Of a DNA stretch of 64,000 bases, positions 24,740 to 37,800 are shown one piece after another; the stretch's first letter is position 1, and each line of letters begins with the position of its first letter. Below the pieces are notes generated by a model that was given only the letters and a program-made list of their open reading frames with translations, was not told where the DNA came from and did no database searches. The stretch covers positions 5,512,501 to 5,576,500 of the forward strand of contig OZ038466.1 in the NCBI GenBank assembly GCA_964036295.1, given 5' to 3'. A program made the translations under genes and the position numbers. This stretch comes from Plumapathes pennacea. Its lineage: Eukaryota; Cnidaria; Anthozoa; Antipatharia; Myriopathidae.

Positions 24740-25120
24740 GGTAGAGGGGGTTCCGCTGACTCTATAAAACCCTGACCCTACTCAAGACAAAAAAATTTTG
24801 CTACTCTGTCTAAGACAAAGTGCTCTAATTTGATACCCTGTTTTTGATATTCCAGTCAGAGAGGTAAGTTAGCTTGCGTTGCACACGTTTCTACTGGAGC
24901 ATTCGAAGAAATCGCGCTAAAAAATGGCAAGTGCAAAAAATCTGGTTGAGGGGGGAGGGGAGGAGGAGAAGATCTTCGGAAAATAACCCTGTTTAAGACA
25001 CGAAAATGTAAAATTTGATACCCTGTTTAAGACAGAGGACCCTGAAAATGATACCCTATCGGACGGAACGTCCCTATATAGGAAATATATGGGAGTACCC
25101 CCCCCCCCCCCCCCCCACCG
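24740..25120. repeat. degenerate dispersed repeat with GATACCCTGTTTAAGACA units and poly-C
   Basis: The words TTTGATACCCTGTTT, AAGACA and GACCCT recur several times, followed by GGGAGTAC and a C run of about 18. A block with comparable style (short repeated units, ending GGGGAGTACC) occurs at 50.4-50.7 kb. The frame spanning it is not a gene. Confidence 0.5.
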
Positions 25121-25976
25121 GGAATTAACAATTATTCGCCGAAGTGGAGGTGAATAGCGGTGGCTATTTACCGAGCCGCTTCGGCAAGGTAAATAGCCCC
25201 GGCTACTCACCGACACTGACATTTATGGAATTTTAGCGATGATTTAATCACCTTAGATAATGAAAGGACTAAAAACTAGTTATATTTTTTTATTTATTGC
25301 TTTCACTACACTAGTTTATTTGCACGGCGGAATAAATATACACATCGCCGGATAAGGTCCATGTATAAACTCTTGAAAAGGTCGACTTCAGTTTCATTCT
25401 GTAATGGACAAAACGATTTACCGTGAGATTTTCATAATTTCTTACAGAACTAAGGAAGACAGCACCAAAATCCTTCTAAATTGAAAATCCTTCTAAAACT
25501 ACTAAACCGTATAGTTCTATAATGATGAAACTCGAGGGGGGGGGGGGGTGTCTTGTGCATATAAACTCTGTTACGACTTAAACCAATAAAGACTAAGAAC
25601 ATGTTGATGCTCCGGATTACGAGATGTCATGGTACAAAGGGACAAATTTTAGCGCAAGGTCGCAACACAAGAAGGCGTTGAAAATCAACCAACATGCGCC
25701 CTATGCATAAACTAAGGTTCCAAACTTTCTGTGGACTTCCCGCGCTGAGTCGTGCTTCTTTAAAATGTACGATTGACTCCTTGGAGAAGTACTGCTAGTC
25801 TCAACAGGTTCCGTCCGATTTATTCGTTCTATAGTTTTAAAGTCGATTTGGGTTTATTGATGGTTATTGGAATTTAAAGAATCAAGAGTGGGAAGGTATG
25901 AAGGCGGCGCTGGGTAACACCACGAAATTTAGACACGCCTCTGAAGATCAAGCCAGAAATTTTATGTACTCACCAC

Positions 25977-28900
25977 TCATGTTCCGCTAAACTCATAAAC
26001 GAATACGTTGTTTTCCGTTCCTACACCTGATACGCATTTGTCGGATCCTTCAAGGTTCTCGTAGGTGCTCTCGGCATTCCTGCCAGCTTTACATACGCCA
26101 TACCACTCCATGCCAAACACGCTGAGCTCAGGACGATCCTGGCGAACGAGATCAGCACAGGCCTTCACCGTATTCTCAATATTGTTCCAGTCAATTTCGC
26201 TCTTATCACGGAAGTTGTAGATGAGGATGTTTAGATGCTCGGGATTGCTTGTGTAGCAACCTACGGGTTTGTATCCTGTCAAGAAACGAGAGAAACTACT
26301 TGAAATCACCTGCGTCAAAAAAGTGAATAACTCGAAAAGCTGAGACAATAGAACCATAAGCGGGAGCAAGTTAAAACAATGAATCCTCGATTAGTGGGAG
26401 TTTTAGCAATTTATTTCAACCGTTTTCCCATTCATTTGTGACGTTTCTTAATTCAGCTGAGAATACAGTCTGTTAAAACAACTCCACTGTGATTGCTCGT
26501 CTTCAAATCTCTTCCCCTGTCCTTGATGCGTCGTCTATTTTTAGGGTTCGCTCGTAACGTTAATATAACAAACAATATTATTGAAGATCATGATATTTAA
26601 AAATATGCTATAGTCCATGAGAAAACTAGTTAGTTCAGACTGCGTCGAGATAAAACGTACATGTGTAAATATAAGTTTGATGTGGATATGCTAAACGTTT
26701 CAAGTGTCAAACCTTGGATTCTTCGACGTCTTTGCTCTTACGAATAGCCATCAAACACGTCCAAACCATCAGCAACACAAACAAAGACACGCATGCCAAA
26801 AACTGCACACTAAATATAATCACTCCAAAGACCATAATCACCTTAAAAACACGCTGCACACACGTTCAAACACATTCACCTAACTTAAAGAAGACACCCG
26901 CACACGACATAGAAACACAAGCATGCCCCACCCCCCACCCCCTCGTCCTTTCTCGAGAAGCAATTACACACTCAAGGGCGATGAAAATAGTTCCTAACCC
27001 GGGCAGAGGACATCCTCGTTGCACGCTTCTTTTTTCGGAGGTCGGACGGCATTGAGGCACAGATAATCAGGTGCAGCAACGTACTTTCCCTCTGAGTTTA
27101 AACGTCTGCAAGTCAAGGTACGGGTCATCACACCCTTGCCGCATGTAGTTGAACACTAAAATGAAAATAAATAAATAAATAAGTGAATAAATAAATAAAT
27201 AAATAAATAAAGATTTTAAAAAAATTAGAAAAGCAGATGGATAGATCCGCGTTCGACAAGATGTTAGACAAAGACCAATTAACATGAAATTTAATCAGAA
27301 AGTTGATATGGGTTGATAAAGTGGTAGCCGGTAGAGTGCACATTACTTAAATTAGTTTACTTAATTTAATTTTGTATTGCTTTATAATCAATGACATACA
27401 AGTATGTTTATTGGTCGGTGGGGAGGTTAGAGAAAGTAAAGGTGTAGAAGTATGCTTATGGGTCGGTGGTACAAATTTGTAAAAATGTTCTATTGAACAG
27501 TTATCCCAACCCCACCCCTGAGAGTACCTCTGACCACACGGAGGGTACCCACTCCGGGGGACAGCTGGCCTCGTTACACGCTTGTGTTTCGATCTCGTCC
27601 GGTTTCTTGCCGCATCGGGAATTAGGTAAAACCTCGTGGTCTTCTTGGGAGACTTTTCGTCGACAGACAATCTGGCGAATCTGGACTCCCTTGCCACAAG
27701 TCCGGGAACAGGGTCTCCAGCCCGAGATAAACCATCTGTTGGGGAGAGGAGAGGGTGGGGGTACAATTAGACTCTGAAAAAATGGACTCTTTCCAAAGTT
27801 CTCCAAAAACATTAGACTTCAATCTAAATAGTTTCCAGCAGATTTCCATTCGTTTCTGAAGGATTTTAAGTTTTCCAGTGAATTGCACTAGTCCTACTAG
27901 TTATGTGCATTAAATACCTGGGTCCCGACGTTAAAATTCAACAACGCCAATGCTGGGTTAGTTCTGAATTCTGTTCTAATCTATAATCCTGTTTGCATGA
28001 TGATTTTTCTACAGCTAACTATTTGTAACTTTCCTTGAAGTGTTTTGCAATAACACATCACTCTCGTAAAAATAGGCAATAGGAAAGACATACTCAGCCG
28101 GGCATGCGCCCTTGTTACACTCTTGTTGTGTGGGCTCTTTGTCTCCACACAGCCGTTCGTTCACGAATGAATTGTCGTCTTGCCGAACGCATCCGACGCT
28201 CCTCTGTTGCACTCCTGAAGTCAACAGATAATATAAGCAGAACTGAGCAAACTGACAAAGGAATATCATTTTGTACAATCAGTGTGACAACGCGCATATA
28301 CATTTATCGGCCTTGCAATTACCTCGCTTTTTGGAGTCGGGGCTCGTTTGCACCAAAATCACTTCGAGTACAGATTTTGCAGTTTAGTGTAACGCTAGTA
28401 AGACATCAAGATTTAGTAAAGAAACTCAATACTAGGGCTCGATACTCCACTATAAATGTATTTTATGCATTTTCTACGACATAAATATTGTGCACAAGAA
28501 AAAAGGGACTTGCACAAGAGGTAAACTTTTACCTCGAGTTTGACCGAGTTAGCGACGAACGCTGACCAACAGAACTGACGTCAAGAACATATTTTCTGCG
28601 GCGTCATAATTTGTCAACCTTCAGATGATTTTATTCTGGTTTTAGTTTCATGAAAGTCATCCCCAAACCGCTGCATTCAGTATGGGAAGAAAAGTTGGCA
28701 GCTAAACTACACATGAATTGGCACTGGGTCTTACCTCCTGCGCATTTTTCAGAACATACTCCCCAGGATCCAATCTTCCACTTGACACGTGGCTTTTCTG
28801 ATCGTCCTGATACCAAGTAGTTGTAATACACGCCTTGATTTTGATTCTCTTTACGATTTTCCAAGAAGACGTACTGAAACAGAAGTACACGCGTGTCATG

Positions 28901-31900
28901 ACTACAGAGGCAAAGACGAGTGCGTTACACTAGATACAAAAGGCTAAAAAATAAAGGAGTACGGGGAAAGGGCTAAAGGCGGAGAAAAAAAAGAAGAAAA
29001 ATGAGAATAAAAAACAAAGATGTTAGGCATCTAGTTCTAGTAAGCGACTGCACTTGCTTTAGGTGTAAGTGGTCGCTTGAAAGGTTTCACTTCTAAAAAT
29101 TTGACTGAGAAACCAATCAGTACTATGGAAAGGTGGTCGCTTACGAGAGGTGATTTAAGTCAGTCAGTGAGTTAGTGTAGTATATATACCACGAGTTTGA
29201 TGGGCTGATTGATAGGTCCTGGAATGTAAATCCACTCCGGCGTTTTATCCGTCTTGCGATACCACGAAATAGTTGTCCCGACTTTGTCCACATGGCCATA
29301 CGGCTTGTATAAGTTCAGTAAAAATGTCCCCTCCATGTCTTGTACACCTAAAAAGGATCAAGAATCAATGAAACCGTTCAGAAAATATTGTATACCTTCA
29401 CTTCACAATACCATATGTCGTACAAAGATAAATGTAGACCACATTACAATAGTCCACCTTTCTTTCGGCGTGTTGAACCGTACATGTCCCCTCCACCCTC
29501 CCCCTCCCCCCCCCCCCCTCCCCCCACCCTCTCCCGCTCCCCCAACAATAAGCACCTATTCATGGGACTTAGCGGTAGCTTTAGTACAACATAAACCGCG
29601 CCATTCTGCCCAGAAAGGATTCTAATCTATTTTACCACAAACTAGTAATACGAGGTGAATACTGAATGCCGACAGAACTATTTTTTGATAATCAATACAA
29701 GAGCAAGCAACATGCATAGATCTTATATTATTAAAATAAAGTGATGTCACAGTACTGATCCGATTTTTATCGTTGGCCGCTCTCTCCGCCACTCGAATAT
29801 ATCTAGCGCCCGTTGGAATTACAACCATGGTGACTGCATTCTTTGTTCCTGACAAAAAAGGAAATAAAAGCATCGAAGATTACAATAGGCCAGTGCAGTA
29901 GGCCATTTCCGAGATGCCTGTTGCCTCTGTTTCAAAACGAGGTCTAGTGCAAATTCTTTCTTATGAAAATTGGTTTTCATGCAAATCAAACTCATTTTCA
30001 TGAGAAATGAAAGGTTTCACACTAGGCCTCGGTTTTAAACAGAGGTAACAGGCATCTCAAAAATGGCCTATTTACTAAACGGTGCTTTTGGAGACTTTTA
30101 GACGAGTCAGCTGTCAATATGACGAGTAAAAATACAGCCGTATTGCACGACTTTTCGTGTAATAAATTGTTTATTATACGACAAACGAAGCAGGGCCAAA
30201 CGTTTCTAGCTGCGCACAAAATGAATAAAAAATTATGCATTCGTAAACTTTGCTTACGAAAATTGATCACGAAGCCAATATACCAGTTGATCTGGTTTCT
30301 GCAGAGTGCAATACGCTCCCATGTTTGCACTCGTTTTGGCCTTTCTTTGCACTTGAAACTGTGTAGTCGTGTAATAAAACAGGATGACTTTCATCGCTGT
30401 TCAAAACTGTGAGGATTCGCTCATTGCACGGTGCCGCCATCTTGGATTCAAAGCGAGGCTAACCTGGCACGAAATTCGCCAGACATAAACTAGAGAGTTT
30501 CCTATCTCTCTAAAGTACCAGATCGTCTTCAGAAGATATATGCACATGTTTCATTTGGGGAGATACATGCACAGATTTCCAAGGTAACTTTCTCAATTAT
30601 GCCAGGACAGCCTCATTTTGAAGCTAGTTCCAGTTTCCGTGCAGAGCCCATACACTGCACTTGCATTGTTTACCGCTTACCCCACTTTTGCCCGGTTTCC
30701 ATGTATCGGCCTTTAATTTGCTTGCACTTGGTACTGTCACCTCCACAGACGCCACAGCGATCAATTTTCATTCCCGATCCAATAACATTGTCACATCCTA
30801 CGGACTATATAACACACCGCAATAAGACGGTACAGCAAAACTACAATCTTTGACGTCATTGCTATTACCATAGAAGGCTGAAAGATTGTGTGCAAGCCTC
30901 GAGCTGAAGTGTAACGCTACAATTCTATCACTCCTTGCCTTTTTCCAGTAATTCCCGGAAAAAATGCCGTTGAGTCGAACTTTTTATTCCAAGTGATCGG
31001 TTATTTACATCCAATTGACTTGTGGGGAATCAAGATAAATCCCATGATCCTTTGCGCGTGCACTCGTATCTTGCAGTGAAACAGCAAACGCTGTGTTACA
31101 AGTTTCGATACAGATCCTAGTGTCCCTCTTCCCGCCGTATTTTCTCATAAAGTTGCCAGAACGAAAAGGTCTCTCCTTGTTAGCCCAAACTAACGACATA
31201 GCTGTGTCGGCCGTGATTTACTAGAATGTGAGAGGCCCGCATTGATTTATGGATATTAAAATCTTGATTTTACCAATAAGCGCTCATGGTCGATTAAAAG
31301 GTACCCAATCACTTTTAATAATCGGTTAAGATAAATTCTTACCACGCACTTCCCACCAACACAAATATCCTTCTTATGGATTTCTTGGTAACATCTCGAG
31401 CCATCTTTGGCTTGTCCGAGATTAAAACTCCAACCTTTCAAGCCACAATGCAGTGTACAAGGTTCTGACAAAATGAAAAAAAAGAAAAATTAAAAAGTAA
31501 CCATTTAACTCCACCGGACCAACAACAACGGGAACGCTTTAGAACTGAGGCATGGTGTCCGTTTACCCTGTCACGCTACGCTGTACAAAAAATTAAAATA
31601 TTAAAACTAACACAACCCCGCACTAAATACAAGTAACTAAATTAAAATAGTACTTAGAAATATTAACAAAATTCTTTGTATACTGCAGTAGTCTCAAGTA
31701 GAAGTAGATTAAGTAGATAGTGATTAAACACTTCATTCTGCAATCGGTTTCACTTGTTTAATTTTTTTGCCTCGCTTGTTTTTTCTGTTTCATGGTCGTC
31801 TGTCGAAAACCAAAACCAAAGTAATCACAGCGCCAATCGTGTAAGGAAATACTTTCAATCAATCAGAAGCCACAGTAATTCGCGTTTGGTTTTACTTTTG

Positions 31901-34767
31901 AAGAAGAGACCAATCAGCAGTGTAAAAGATGGTGCCGCCATTATTTGCTTTCTAGCGTGAGAAGATCGCAATATCGTGTTTTGCTTCTGTTCCCGGCTTA
32001 TATTTTTTGACCAATCCAAAAGCGTAGCAAACGAAAAACCAAAGCAAATTTACACTAGAGCCGTTTTTGGATGACTGTCGAAAACCAAAACCAAAGTAAT
32101 CACACAGGCCAATCACAGAGACTGAGAGAAAACAGTTCAGCCAATCAGAAGTCAAAGTAATTCACGCTTGGTCTTGCGTTTGGTTTTACTTTCCAATCAG
32201 CAATGCGAATACACGCCATCGCTTGCGTGAGAAGTGTTTGGTTTTGGTTTTGGTTTTGGTTTTGTTCCTGATTGGTTGAGAATGCTGCCAAACTTGTGTG
32301 GACCAATCCTAAAGCGAAGCAAACGCAAAACCAAAGCAATCACACGATTAATTTCAACAGTCATCCAAAAATAGCTCTATAGACTGGGTATTAGTCTCAA
32401 AAAGAAGTGGGAACAAGACGCGTAAAAATGTCTAGAAAACGGTAACGTCTTCTTGGAAACAGTATTACCGGATCCTTTGTATATTGCAGTAGACCCAGGT
32501 TTCTTTTCAGCACACTGAAGATCTCTAAAGCTCTTTGAATTCTCCGGGCAAGGCTGCGGGTTGGAAAGAAAACACATCAGCATTTGAGCATTTGAAAGAA
32601 TTTTCTCGAAATGGATCGGACGGGGCTACTCCACAGAACAGCTGTCAACTAAAATTACTTCTTCTCTTTTCCATTCATTAAAAAATTTCAAGCTGGCAGT
32701 TACAGTACTTTTTAGGTATGTTTCTCAGTTACCAATTAACTTAATACCATCTACTCTTATAAACCAGAACGTTTTTTAAGTTACTGTACGTTCAAGGCGA
32801 AGTGAACCCCTTTACGCAATCACAAACCGCTATACTTCCCTTAAATATAATAACTTAAAAAAAAAAGAATTTTCATGCATGTCGTAGTTAGTCAACTCAA
32901 ACACTTTGCTACTTTTGCTGCTGTACACTGAAAACCAATTGATTTTCTTCCAAATATATATAACGAGTATTATTTCTTTTTTAATATCTGTATCCTTATT
33001 CATGAAACATAACTGAAACATGGAAGGAGCTATGTTAGTAACAATTCCCAGGCATATTTTCTCGTAGTGACATAAGTGGTATAAAGGCGTTGAAAGGAGA
33101 AATTTCACCTTGATCGTTATGAAAGTTAACCTTCTTACCTTTGTATTGCACAGCCTCGTATGTCCTGTGTTCGGACCTTCACACGCCTCGCCGCCACTCT
33201 CTGGACTGATAAAGAACATCAACCAACCATCAGCCAACCCATGTATGAATATTACATCCATACATGCACACACACACACACACACATTACATACATGCAT
33301 ACATATAGAGCGTTTTCGAATGACTGTCGAAAACCAATACCAAAGCAATTACAGAGCCAATCGATGAGAGAGCAAAAACACGTCCGACCAATTAGAAGTA
33401 CGAGCAAAACCAAAACCAAAACACGTAACTGCGATTGGTTTTACTAATCAATCAGCAGTGCGAGAACACGCCATCTCCACTCGCTTTCTTGCGTGAGAAT
33501 ATCGCAATCACGTTTTTTTTTTTTTTTTTTTTTTGCTCTTCATTGGCCAAGAATGTTGCTAAACCTGTTTGGACCAATTGGAAAGCATAGCAAACGCAAA
33601 ACCAAAAGCAGTGACATGATTACTTCATATGTACGTACTGAAGCAGTTTCTTTGTTTTGTTTTTGTTTTTGTTTTTGAAAAACCAAACAGTGCTGATATG
33701 TCGCTTTCTAGTGAATCACTATTTATAGTATGTAGTATTTCACGTACGCTGGGTTGGTACAGGTTCGAGTACGCCACTGGACTCCTCCACCACAAGTCAG
33801 TGTACAATCCGTGTAACCCCGGGACCATCTGCTCCACCCGCCGTCAATTATGGGCGAACCGTCGTCTACACACCTGCCTTTAATGCACCACTGTAACACA
33901 CCAAGACGGCAACAATAAATCCACCTCACCTAGCCTTCACTGACTCATGGGTTTAGGGGTTTGCGAGCAACTTACGGAGGCTTACGAGGGACTTCCACAG
34001 AGTTGTCACGCAAGTCTCCTCCAACTGGACCATAAACAACTCCTGAGTTCAGCCAATTCGGGACTTACGACCAATTTGTAAAGGACTATCAAGAGGCTTA
34101 CGAGGCACAAACCTATTAACCTCACCAACTTATAGTGATTTCAACTACGAAGCGCGAGAAGAAGAAATATTTAAAAAGGCGTACACCAACAAGATCTGGA
34201 CGCTAGGTGAGACCTCAGCTTGTCGTCTTGTTAATAAATTTACCAAAATAAAAATCTAAGGCCTGACTCTCTAAAATCAGAGCAAGATATTAGTCACCAT
34301 TTTCTCCATAATGTTGAAAGGGGTGGTTTGTTTCTGGTCATTTTTGGGGCCAAAGGCATTTAGACCTTCGCCTTGTTTAAAATATTGGTGAAAACGTTTT
34401 CTGCTGAAGTATGCCACAGTACGTACGCAGATTCATGTTTATATTACAATTTAAGTGGCGCAGTACGCTGTTTGAATTTCGCGGTGAACTGTTATATCCC
34501 TTGCCTCTCGCTAATGCATTCGCGCATACAAAAATCTGCCCCATTTCGCATCGGGAAGTTATTGTTTACTTAAAGTTATTGTGGACTTCACTCACGTGTC
34601 TATCACCGCATTTCGTTCCGTCCAATGGCGGAGCCATCTTGGAACTACACTCGCCCGGTGTGTCGGTACAGTACAGGGAGCCACAGTTACTCTGGGGTGA
34701 AGGCAAAGTACAGTATAAGAAAGAAGAGTAGGCCCACAAACCAGTAGTAGTAATACAATAATTAGTT

Positions 34768-34826
<59 letters not shown>

Positions 34827-34829
34827 TGC

Positions 34830-34861
<32 letters not shown>

Positions 34862-37800
34862 TTGTTGTTGTAGAAGCAGTTAGTAGTAGTGCGACAGTTG
34901 CAGTTGTGTTAAAAGCATTCGTTATATAAACATAAAAGTAGAAATAGTACAGTGGCGGATCCAAGGGGGTACACCTGTGTACGACATTTGATATTTCTTC
35001 GTTCCTGTGTTATTGAACAGTCTGTATAACAAACTTACGGTTCCATTCACTTTAAAAGGGAATTAAAGCAACGCTGGAGCTAATCACCTTTGCCTGTGGG
35101 CAGTGGTAGTAGTTCTTGTTGTACAAGGCCTTGCACTGCATGTCGCCATTGAACAGTTGTCCGGGCTTTTTTTGGTGAAATGATTTTGGTTTCTTCACAA
35201 ATCTTCCGCGGGTCGGGAAGTTGTTCAGGCACTCTGATGCTTCTGTACTGTGTAGAACGAATCAATATACGCCCAAAGTGAACGAGTCGTTTAGGTGGAA
35301 CAAAATTGAACTAAGATTCATCAACACAGCTGTGAAATATTACACAGGAAAGAAGATAAGAAAGAAAGAGATAGGCAGATAGGTAGATCGACAGATGTAT
35401 AGATAAAACAAGCACATTGTCGAAGGAGAACAAAAGAGAAGGAAAGAAGTTATAGAAGAACAATTGACGACAAGTTCCTTGCTACTTTGCTGCTCCGTTT
35501 AAAGTAAACCACAAAGATTACAGAGAGGCTGTCTGCTCTTAGCGCGCAAAGCGGAGCAATACAGCTTTGGACCAGGGCGCACAAACATTCTAAACGAAAT
35601 ACCATTATTACAATAACTTATTTTCCAAACCTTAAGAAGAGTTGTATCGCCTTCCGACTGCAAGGTGACCACTCGGCAGCCCCGCCACCTCCAGGGACTG
35701 ATGTGGACATGACATTCCGTAAATCGGGGCAGTCTGGGTCATCGTGACCAACACCCATCCTTTTCGCAGGACGATACAACAACACCACATATTAGCGACT
35801 GTGAAATAAATAGGCGATAAGATACATCCCCGCGAGGAGATAAAGTTTTATCTTCGTCTTTAGCAAAGACTAAATAACGGAATATACGGTATCTTTGCGA
35901 TCAATCTCAATCGAAATACAAGGTGTGGAGTTCGTATATCAGGTATGCATATAAAAATTCAGAAATACACAAATAAAAATGCAGTCAAAGCACAACACAC
36001 ACAACCAGAATGGCCGAGTGGTTAAGGCGTTGGACTTAAGTTCCAATGGACGTATTGTCCGCGTGGGTTCGAACCCCACTTCTGGTAACTTTTTGTCGTC
36101 GTCACGTTTAAGCTTCCTCACAAATCCTTTTTTTTTTTTCTGTCCCATCCTCACTGCCTCTGTCTCTGACTTCTTATCTGTCTGTCTGTCTGTCTGTCTC
36201 CCTCTCTGCCCCTATAAATGTCTTTTCTGTCTATCTCGCTAGTGTTTGTGTCCATCTGACTGTCTTTCTTGACAACCGTATAGTGTGGCTGTTTTAGCTC
36301 AGGCATTATTCAGCTGAAGGTTTAGTATTATCAATTAGATGAACCATTTTACCAATTTTGTTGTGGAATACCTGGAAACTAGCTTTTAGCTAAAAGTATA
36401 GTACAGTATAGTAAGCACAGCATAGTTTATTAAATTCGTCATACACACAATAAATAAAAACAAAGTAATGGAGTGTAAGAAATAAGAGGGGAGAAATAGG
36501 ACTTGCGTCCCAATTGATATCCAACTCCTAACGGAACGTAGAGATAAAAATCTATCTAAAACAAGAAATCAAACTATAAACTAAAGTATAACTAACTATG
36601 AACTATAGACTAATAGATTACAAATGCGGCTATATAAGAATTATCTAAATTCTTGTCTAAAAGTACATATCTATATAAGACATATCTCTATAGCATAGTA
36701 CAGTATAGAACAGCTTAGCACAACATAGTACAGGACCCGGTTTTTCAAAGCACGATTAGGCTAATCCTGGATTAGGTCTAAACTTTCATGTTGTCATTTA
36801 TGTGCCTGAAAATGTAAAGGTTTCGCCCACAACGACTTCCTTTATGCGTTTTTAAGCTGGAACAAGCTTTTTAATCCATCTTCGAACAAAACCCTGCAGT
36901 TTATTGGCATAGAGGTGGAGAGAAAGAATTTCGTTAATCCTGGATTAGCTTAATCGGCTTTCGAAAACCCGGGCCCAGTACAGTACAGTACAGCATAGCT
37001 TGACACAGAATAATAGAATATAGTATATTATAGTATAGTATGTATTGTAGGGACTTACGTGTGAGCGGTTTCATGGGCAACTATGAGAGCAGTAGCAAGG
37101 CCAATGTCGTTACTCACACTTACACCAGACTTAGTTCTGCACGTTGTACGAACTGTTGCTAACCCTGATGCAATAACAAAATCAAAAATACAATTTACGG
37201 TGTGAGCTCTGGAACTTGAGCTAAGAGCAAGACCGGGAGTCGAGTAAAATCTACGTGGAATAACTAGAGGCAAAGTTTAATTTCCTGCGCGTATAATTTC
37301 AGCTAATATCTTATCGTTCCTATCGCAATAGCACACTGGGTTTACGCACAATGAAACTTTCCAAGCAAATTGCGCCCGACAGACTTCAGCCGGTGACGTA
37401 TTAGTGACTTATTAGGCATGGGCAGTGTTCGTTTGTTTCCGATCCCTGGAATGCTGTGGAAGAATCTCAGTTGCAAGCTAAGGAGAACTGGGTCGTAATG
37501 ACAGTCCTGTTGCGGACAAATGCCTAATTTGTTCTTTGTGACGTCAAATATATACTTGATGGGGGAGGGGGTGAGGTGGGCGGAAGGGAGGGGGGTGTGA
37601 GAGAGGGGCGCTACTTAATGAATGGTTGTTACTTTGTATTACCATGGGCCGGGGAAATCCTCAAATTTTATGTGATACATGCCAGTAAACAGTCATTTAC
37701 CTCCAGAGCCGCCACTGCGTTAGAAACGGGAGGGAAGAAATGAAACCATGAATGAGTAAAATGCACATAATAAATGGTAATAGAAACACAACTACTTGGT

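Larger units (their letters stand above)
20324..25976. other. intergenic region between dyskerin and ADAMTS gene A
   Basis: No protein-coding exon is supported here. It contains the presumed dyskerin promoter side, a 3-kb palindrome (20.73-23.74 kb), two copies of a small-RNA candidate, five copies of a 19-nt motif, a degenerate repeat block at 24.74-25.12 kb and long C/G homopolymers. Frames within the palindrome are read-through of repeat arms, not genes. Confidence 0.6.

Noticed and set aside
34566-34964. Thr-rich 132-residue frame
   Set aside because: It crosses a TAG/TTG microsatellite and a real gene A exon read in the wrong frame.
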